Positions 56,984-64,000 of a DNA stretch of 64,000 bases are shown piece after piece. Position numbers and translations under genes: made by a program. Every line of letters starts with the position of its first letter. Within the stretch, counting starts at the first letter, position 1. The notes under the pieces were generated by a model. The model was given only the letters and a program-made list of their open reading frames with translations. It made no database searches and had not been told where the DNA came from. Source of the stretch: Gigantopelta aegis (lineage: Eukaryota > Mollusca > Gastropoda > Neomphalida > Peltospiridae); assembly GCF_016097555.1 (NCBI RefSeq), contig NC_054708.1, forward strand, positions 1,492,382 to 1,556,381, in the 5' to 3' direction.

Positions 56984-57375
56984 TATATATATAGTTGGTT
57001 AGTATATATTTTATATTCACGACGCGTAAAGTATGATGATAATTGTCCCTCAGATATCTCTAGAGTATGTACTATTAAACTGGATTTTAAACACAACTGG
57101 TAAAAACTGTCTTAACAAAATATTTTTTAATGTTTTGAAAATAAAGATATATATGAAATTGAAACTTCTTGTTTTATTTACTAGAAATAAATTATATGTA
57201 CAACTGGGTATATGTCCCATACTTTTGGAGAAATATGCGTATTGAAATGAACGTTTGAACTGCATATGCCATAAAATGAAAAAACGTATTTCATTTCAAC
57301 TATTTTTGTGCTTATATTCAATTAAGGTTCAAGCACACTTGTTATGGAACACACCTCAGTGGTTAATTGTTAGTA

Positions 57376-57456
<81 letters not shown>

Positions 57457-57742
57457 ATTGAGAGTGTTAATGAGAAAAAAAGGAGGGTGTAGTGGTCTTA
57501 CATCTATCTACCCGTTGTGCCCTTAAGAACTCACTCTGGGCTGGAGCCGGTACCGGGATGCGAACCCTGTACCTGTCTTCCTTGTAAGACCGACGTTTGC
57601 TTAGGCACTGCGCCGTCGAGACCAGTAGAAAAATGTCATCGGAATTCCTCTTAACTAAGCCGATGGGGTCCGAGATTACCTGGGGCCGGGATTACTCGGG
57701 TCCGAAGTTACCAGGCCGATGTTACCAAAGTCCGAAGTTACC
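56238..57742. mobile_element. Putative DNA element with repeated GGTAACTTCGG ends
   Basis: The first ~95 bp (GGTAACTTCGGACTTTGGTA, CTGGTAACTTCGGACCCGAG, TAATCTCGG) are mirrored at 57655-57742 with about 90% identity. Each end holds five or six copies of GGTAAYYTCGG. The interior is AT-rich, carries TA and AC microsatellites (56897-56982) and a later SINE (57280-57625) that itself contains a TA expansion. No transposase is seen, so it is non-autonomous or internally deleted. Superfamily unknown. Confidence 0.75.
57280..57625 (-). mobile_element. SINE, minus, nested in the GGTAACTTCGG element, with TA expansion
   Basis: Same family as 441-705: ATTTCAACTATTTTTGTGCT tail side and GAGCCGGTACCGGGATGCGA near the head. 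A (TA)n tract of about 76 bp (57377-57452) interrupts the body. Confidence 0.8.
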
Positions 57743-58372
57743 CCTATTCCTACAGTCAGATGCGGTCATATAGCAAAAAACTGAGACGGAAATGTTCGCA
57801 ATTTTGGAGTGAAAATAAATGCTTATATAATGTATGCTCGCAATGGTGTATGTTGTTAGTGTCAACGAGAACCCGTTCTATTGGCAATCTTTGTTTGAAG
57901 TTGGGCAATTTAACATGGCAGATGACATCTGTGTAGTGAGACCTATCACAGAATACGAATGTGTGGCTACTTTGCTGAGAACCGGTCTGACCTAGTCCGT
58001 GATTCTGATTGGTTAGTATATTTAGAAAGCGATATACGTTGTATGCTTTGTGGTAAAGGTTTAGGCTGAATTTTAGGTTTGTATATCTTCATTTATCTGG
58101 TATTGTTAATGCAATCGAATACGGTAAGTATGTCGATTATATATATTGGATACTAAGGTTTACTTATGTAAAATTTAGTATCTAATTGTTTCAATATTTT
58201 GTTCATAAAAATGGGTAAAACCTATTTTTGTTATTCTTGTTACAGTAGACCACAATGCAATTTCTAACACAGGTTCCGGCGTCTTGAAACCATTTATGTA
58301 AACCTTCGCTAACTACAGCTAAATGGGTGGTTTTTCATATAAAGATAGTGTTTAAAAGTTTGAAATTCTTAA
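57743..58372. other. Intergenic DNA, nothing recognised
   Basis: No gene or known repeat recognised. Confidence 0.4.
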
Positions 58373-59389
58373 AGTCGCACGCCCTAGTTTCAGCCCGCGA
58401 AAATTAATTCTATTTTTGGTTAATCTACAAAACTGTAACACGTTACATCATGTTTTTATAAAATAGAGTGAAAAAGCAGGTTTTATATCGATAAATACCA
58501 TGGGAATCCCCGTAACCCAATTGAAATAATTTTGAAAGTTAGTATTCTGATGTCACCGGTAGATATCACTCGAAGCACAGAAATGCCTATGTAGTATTGT
58601 CACGACAAATTTCTTAGAGTGCACACAGACTTGGAGTGCGTTCCTTTCACCTGGGCATGTTCCAACTATTCTGTCCTGGACAGCAAAAGGAATGAGTTTG
58701 GAACGGGAAGTTATTTTACCAACATAGGTGCTTCTGTTGAAGTGGCTGCTGCAGCAATCATGATACTTGAATCGGAATAAGACGACAATGATAGTCTTAT
58801 CACTGACCATGTTGACCATACTAGTGTTTGAAATAATAAATTATATATATAAACTGCAATTAGCCTACATTTGCTATTCGGCACCGGGTACTAGTGGCTA
58901 ACTTAGTAGTAGTAGTAGTAGTCTGTAGGAACCAGATGTGGGGAGGCACTTCCCCTCCCCAGGACGAAAATGTAAGGTTTTTTTTTGTCCTCTATTTAAA
59001 TAAAGGTAACAATATAGCTGTATCCCTTCTCCAGATATAAGACTTGGCAAAATTATTGGTTTTAAGGGTTTGAACGTTTTGTATTGAGATACTTACTTGT
59101 CTGAACTTTATTGTTAATGAAAATGTTCACAAACTGAAGAAAAATCTCACAAATGAACGACAAGCAAACCGACAACAAATCGGATGTTGATCGCGCGAAC
59201 TGTGCACGAGAAAACAAACCGAACCAAAATTATAACGGTCACATAGTATACCAACGTCTGACGTTGAAATGGGAAGATCCCCTCCTTTTTAAGAAATAAA
59301 AAGAATGCATTTTGTCGTATTACAAACCCCAGGATTACCAAAAAACACTTCAGATGAGAAAATAGGTTTAACATCTAGGGCATGTCGCT
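58373..59389. mobile_element. TTAA-flanked non-autonomous DNA element, copy 2 (inverted relative to copy 1)
   Basis: 1,017 bp with ends AGTCGCACGCCCTAG and CTAGGGCATGTCGCT, flanked by TTAA at 58369-58372 and 59390-59393. It matches 47485-48262 in reverse orientation over most of its length and has about 250 bp of extra sequence around 58700-59030. Confidence 0.85.
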
Positions 59390-59393
59390 TTAA

Positions 59394-60519
59394 GTTATAG
59401 TGAATACTAATAATCAGCATAACAGTGTCACTCTGTTTAAAAGTGGGGGGAAATACAGATAACAATCGAAAGCCTTTGGAACGGCGTACAAGTCCGGTGT
59501 TTTGAACGTCTTCATGCGTGTATGCTAGCGTAATTGGCTGCTAGAATCCGCTCTGCAAAAAAAAAACCCACACGGTCTACTTTTTTCCTTTAATTCAAAA
59601 TGAAGATCGGTTCAAAGTAAGTATTTCTTGGTCTTCATGAGCTCAAAATAGATCACAATACACAATTAGGGTGGGAAAACGTGATGGTAGTCGTTATTTT
59701 GACTGCAATTCTGTTCCGAGCAAAATATCTCTGAACCATTCAGATCTGCTATAAGCCTGATGCCTCGGGCAGATTAACCTCGCAATGTGCTTGCACTCAA
59801 TGTTAATCTTGATGAACTACCCTATATATAGCTGGTATTAACTTATATCACCATGTTTGAACACTTTCTCAACCGAAATTGTGCAACATATGAACACACA
59901 AACCAAAAATGTATAACCTACAGTACTCACTAAATCCCGATTGAAGTACTTGCATTATTATTAACAAAATAAATCTTCCAACGAAGACCTTCAAAAAGTT
60001 CCCTGCCATTTAAAATTTGCTAAATAGAGTGAAGCAACTCACCCTGCACATAAAGAAAAGTATAGACTTAATGTACGTCCTGCATTAGTATATCAAAGGC
60101 TGTAGTATGTACCATCCTGTATGGGATGGTGCATGCATATAAAAGATCCCTTGCTACTAATGGAAACATTCCTGTCTTGGACAAAGATACCGGCTGAGGC
60201 CGATACCTGTGCCCAAGATAGGCGTGTGCTACAACAGCTTGCTCTAAATGTGCACCTTAATCTCCACTCCAATGAAAACGTAGCAGATTTTCTTTCTAAG
60301 ACTATATGTCAAAATTACATGGCCAACTGGTTGGAGTGCTCGGCTACAGTCCCAATGGTCTGGAGTCTGATGAATCTAAACTGTAGTGCTTAATACAATA
60401 TTATTCAGTTGATAAACTCTCGGTTCAATGCCCATCAGTTATTTTCGACATGGATTTATTCTGTCAAATTGGATTCCTTGTGACTGCTTTTAGCGTAACA
60501 CAAGTTTATCTTTTTTCAG
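59394..60519. other. DDX39B 5' flank
   Basis: Contains a SINE core fragment at 60090-60170 (ATAAAAGATCCCTTGCTACT). A donor-like TTCAAA|GTAAGT near 59614 could end a 5' UTR exon of DDX39B, but nothing proves it. Confidence 0.4.
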
Positions 60520-60750
60520 TTTCTAAACAGACGTAAATAATGGCCGACACAGAAGCAGAAAATGAAATCCTGGATTATGAAGAGGAGGAGAATGAAGCTG
60601 CACCAGAGGTGGCTGTTGGTGATGCAGTTGCCAAGAAGGACGTAAAGGGAACCTATGTATCTATCCACAGCTCAGGCTTCAGAGATTTTCTGCTCAAGCC
60701 TGAATTGCTGAGAGCTATTGTTGACTGTGGTTTTGAACATCCATCTGAAG
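60520..60750 (+). CDS. DDX39B: DDX39B/UAP56 (DEAD-box RNA helicase), first coding exon, gene cut by window end
   Basis: Acceptor CTTTTTTCAG ends at 60519; 20 bp of 5' UTR precede ATG at 60540. The 70 codons read [40 protein letters not shown] and [21 protein letters not shown], with donor GAAG|GTGTGT in phase 1. This is the acidic N-terminus and the stretch leading into the Q motif of UAP56/Sub2 helicases, nearly identical to vertebrate DDX39B from KKDVKG onward. The family drives spliceosome assembly and mRNA export as part of TREX in the nucleus. Later exons (Q motif end, Walker A GKT, DECD) are not found before 64000, so intron 1 exceeds 3.2 kb. DDX39A versus DDX39B cannot be separated in an invertebrate; there is usually one gene. 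Confidence 0.93.
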
Positions 60751-60763
60751 GTGTGTGTAGTGC

Positions 60764-61380
60764 ACTATAGTGCTGTCGGAAATAGAATAAAAATGATTTT
60801 CGTTAAACAGACAAGTAAATATTTTGTAAATATCTATCTACCTAATTTAGCATTTACTTGTTTTGGCTCTTGTTGATGTACAAGGTGGTGTTTACTCTTG
60901 AAATTAAAAGAAATATGTCAGTAAACAGGTGATTTGTGCTCTTTATTGGAACAGACTATAACAAAGTTTGGCCAACATATGATCACATATAACTTGGTTG
61001 CAAGATTGTGTACATTTCTACTGTATTTATATTGAATTTATATTCACTGAATATGCTGGTCAAAATTAATATTTTATGCTGGAATTCAAAATAATCAGTT
61101 ATCTTGCAGTTTTAAATTAAAAGTTTACGGGTAAATGAAATTGACACTCCATCAAAATGTCTGTTCCAATAAAGGTCACAAATCTCCTGTTTACCAACAT
61201 CTTTATTTTAATCTCAAGAGTAAACACCACCTTGTACATCAGTGAGAGCCCAAACAAGTAAATGCTAAATTAGGTAGAGTATCATTAAATAGGTATTTAC
61301 TAAATATTTATTTGTCAGTTTAATATGAAAGAAATAATTGACGAAAATAATTTTTATTCTATTTCAGACACTACTTTAGT
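60764..61380. mobile_element. Foldback DNA element starting 13 bp after the DDX39B exon donor
   Basis: Arms of about 200 bp: ACTATAGTGCTGTCGGAAAT, GAATAAAAATGATTTTCGTT, TACCTAATTTAGCATTTACT and GTACAAGGTGGTGTTTACTC on the left recur inverted up to CTACTTTAGT at 61380. The central ~190 bp is unique. No ORF of note. Confidence 0.9.
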
Positions 61381-61925
61381 AGTTGAATTTACCAGAAAGT
61401 CAGTTGAACATGGCGTTCAATTGTGATGCATTAAAATTTAATTTTAGTCATAGGGAACATTCCAAATTATTGGTAATTGTTGCTAAATCGGAATTTGTTT
61501 ACAATGGAAAAACTTGAAAATGCCTATTTTACAACTTTTTATGGATTACTCATTTTTGTCTCACTTTCACAGACCTTCGTTTTTGAAAAACCCAGGAGTG
61601 CTAAAAATCACACACCTCAAAATGCAGAGGGGGAAATCGCACCCCTCAAAATAATCAGAATTAAAGGCAAGAGACCGAGAGGAATTGTACCCTTGAACAT
61701 GATTAAGTTTGAGGAGTAATGATTTCTAAATTAAACATCTTGAGGGTTAATGTTTTGTGTTTTCAAAATAAATATCCTAATTTAACTAATATGATGGTTA
61801 TTCTCAAAGATGAAGGAATGGGCCATTGCAGTCTTACACAAGAAAAAGAAACAGCATGAACACAATATTTATCGGTTTCTTATGTATTATATGCATATCA
61901 TGTTGCATTACAATTCTGAATCATG
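61381..61925. other. DDX39B intron 1 sequence
   Basis: The 80-codon ORF at 61477-61719 is Lys/Pro-rich at its end but unrecognised. No repeat family identified. Confidence 0.4.
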
Positions 61926-62845
61926 ATTGCCCATTGGACTATTTCTCATTCCAGCCAGTGCACCACGACTGGTATATCAAAGGCCGTGGTATGTACTACC
62001 CTGTCTGGGATGGTGCATATAAAAGATCCCTTGCTGCTAATTGAAAAGAGTAGCCCATGAAGTGGCGACAGCAGGTTTCCTCTCGCAATATCTGTATGGT
62101 CCTTAACCATATGTCCGACGCCATATAACCGTAAATAAAATGTGCTGAGTGCATTGTTAACCTTCTGACTACTGCAGGCGAGATATCTCGGTCGATATAC
62201 TGTACACTGTATACAGTGCATTCCCCAATTCATATTTCCCCGCCATTTTGCACACGACACTCGCCGGAAACGGAAATATAATTAAAGAAAAAAGATTTTT
62301 TTTTTCAAAATGGTGGTTTTTGTTTTGATTTTTTCAATTGAAAATACCTTGAAATTTTGAGTTCAAAAAGTGGTTTTCGGCAAGTATTTTCGCTTTGACA
62401 ACAATGGCGGCACGTCGCGGTAATTTTCAGGGATCGATAGCTGATTGTAACAGCTAATTTGATAATAAATTTGATCGTTATACCAACAACGAAAATTACC
62501 AAATATTGCAATATGAATCATAGTTCGGGTTTAAAAAAAAATTCTGGTCAGAAAACCACTTATCGGGAATAATGGACATAAATACTGGACAGCTGGCCAC
62601 AAATGCCCGTAAGTAAACACAACTGTTTTGATTTTTTGCCTAATTTTAATCACCATTAGCCGATCTAAAATAATAAAAATTACAAAAAAAGACACGAAAA
62701 TAATAGTTCATATATGAACTTTATTTCATGTATTTATGAAACATTCAAGTGAATATATGTGAGTAAAATTTATAAACATGTACTCACTCAACGTGTTTTT
62801 TGTAAAATAGTCTAAAGGTTAAATAAAACCTTTCTTTTTTTCTGA
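61926..62845 (+). mobile_element. SINE interrupted by a TTAA element in its tail
   Basis: SINE body 61926-62160 (CCAGCCAGTGCACCACGACT, GGTATATCAAAGGCCGTGGT, ATAAAAGATCCCTTGCTGCT, CATATGTCCGACGCCATATA); its tail GCATTGTTAA stops at 62160 and resumes as TTAAATAAAACCTTTC at 62819. The 5' tRNA-like head is missing. Confidence 0.88.
62161..62818. mobile_element. piggyBac-like MITE inserted in the SINE tail
   Basis: 658 bp with ends CCTTCTGACTACTGCAGG and AAAATAGTCTAAAGG (inverted: CCTTTAGACTATTTT), flanked by TTAA at 62157-62160 and 62819-62822. CCTT ends plus TTAA target fit piggyBac; no transposase is present. Confidence 0.8.
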
Positions 62846-64000
62846 ATCATGATGATCTGTTGACTATTTATGAATATGGTATTGAAACTGATTTGTTTGT
62901 GCTTATTCTGTTTTATTTAAAACAAGTACAATAATTTTGGTTTTCATCGCATAATGATATTTCTCCATGGACACAAACCTGTGAACTGAATGTAAAAGTA
63001 ACAACCACATGGCACATGATTATCACATTTATCATGGTATCATAATATACATGTTATGTACCTGTAAATTCTTTATTTAAAAAAATAAATAAATAATAAA
63101 AAAAACCCTGTCATAACACAGAAAATGTCAACATCTATTGTTTTCTACCCATATATATCTTACTACAATTTTTATAAATATATTTTTTTACAAACAGGAT
63201 TAGCTTTCATTTTCGGTGTACTGTAGTTAACACGTCATTTATTATACACTCGAATCATAGCAACCCATTAAACAAAACAAAAACAAACAAACCTAAGGTA
63301 AATTTAATTTTAAAATATACATGCTTTACACTCAGTAAATTGGAATTACTGAGTTGAAATTAAATCGGTGTTTGTTTCAGGTGCTAGTCAACTGATCACA
63401 TGTACGTTAAATCTGACTGTACCAAGGTCAGTCTTCTTGGCTTTAAATCACGTGGTAGTATCGTGAAGCAGAAAGTAGAAATGTCTGGAGTATGTCACTA
63501 TGCTATTAACAAAAACAAAACCGGCTTTACTAAATTCGTTTGCTGTTGGTGTACGCGTTTACTGTGATATCAACGTATAAACATTATACGCATAGAATTA
63601 TTGGACAACACACCTATTATTTTTTCTGCACGTGATCAAAACGACGACAGTGTAAAATAAATTTTGCGATCATTACCTGCATTGTACGAAATTAAACAAA
63701 ACAAAACAAAACCGACGAGATCTTAATAAGTGAACTACTAGCTGATTGGCTCAGTGTAAAGATAACCAACCAATCGTGTTTCAATTTATAAAATGTATTC
63801 TAGAAATTCATTGTGAAAAGAATGGAAAGGTTTGTGGCGTTGTGGATTGGATTCAATAAACAATTAAAAATGGCAGTTACAAAAAATACAAGAGTGATGT
63901 GTTCAATTTAGGGGAGCATTATTTTGCACCCGTCAGATTGAGTTGACAGGCGTATTAGCGCTCGCACCCATCAAAAACGAAGCTCTGCTTTCATGGAGTC
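62846..64000. other. DDX39B intron 1, nothing recognised
   Basis: AT-rich; no second helicase exon, array or SINE was found to the window end. Confidence 0.45.

Overview
This is AT-rich, repeat-dense eukaryotic DNA, most likely from a mollusc. The reasons are intron-rich animal genes, many tRNA-headed SINEs of a kind I associate with marine molluscs, many short inverted-repeat DNA elements, and large minisatellites. The species cannot be fixed from the sequence alone. Four host genes are recognisable by protein similarity: the complete C-terminal WD40 propeller of WDR47 (+, six exons, 9626-25499; its 5' exons lie outside the window or were not found), a complete PTGES2 (+, six exons, 37386-42488), a complete BBLN/C9orf16-type coiled-coil gene (-, two coding exons, 47166-48768), and the first coding exon of the UAP56-type helicase DDX39B (+, 60540-60750, cut by the window end). 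A 614-codon repeat-bearing ORF (4898-6742) and a possible terminal exon (53763-54182) remain unidentified. Layout: 1-4.9 kb holds SINE fragments, satellites and the 78-bp array; 4.9-6.7 kb the unknown ORF; 7.0-9.6 kb a 50-bp array ending exactly at a WDR47 exon; 9.6-25.5 kb the WDR47 exons, separated by further arrays and a 10-kb last intron that carries a decayed DDE transposase, a P2X7-tail-like fragment, a MITE and a 66-bp array; 25.5-37.3 kb an intergenic region with SINEs and arrays; 37.4-42.5 kb PTGES2; 47.2-48.8 kb BBLN, convergent to PTGES2; 49-60 kb gene-poor DNA with foldback, TTAA-flanked and other terminal-inverted-repeat elements; 60.5 kb to the end DDX39B exon 1 and its repeat-bearing intron. 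The most striking pattern is where the tandem repeats start. In WDR47, arrays begin or end exactly at the acceptor of exon A, the acceptor and donor of exon C, and the donor of exon D, and diverged copies of the exon E donor region lie downstream. The repeat units therefore copy the splice site itself, sometimes with exon sequence. PTGES2 has two two-copy duplications of the same kind (exons 2 and 4). Other arrays are built across the ends of SINE insertions. So minisatellites here seem to be born at splice junctions and at transposon junctions. I saw no LTR or virus-like element and no CRISPR array.
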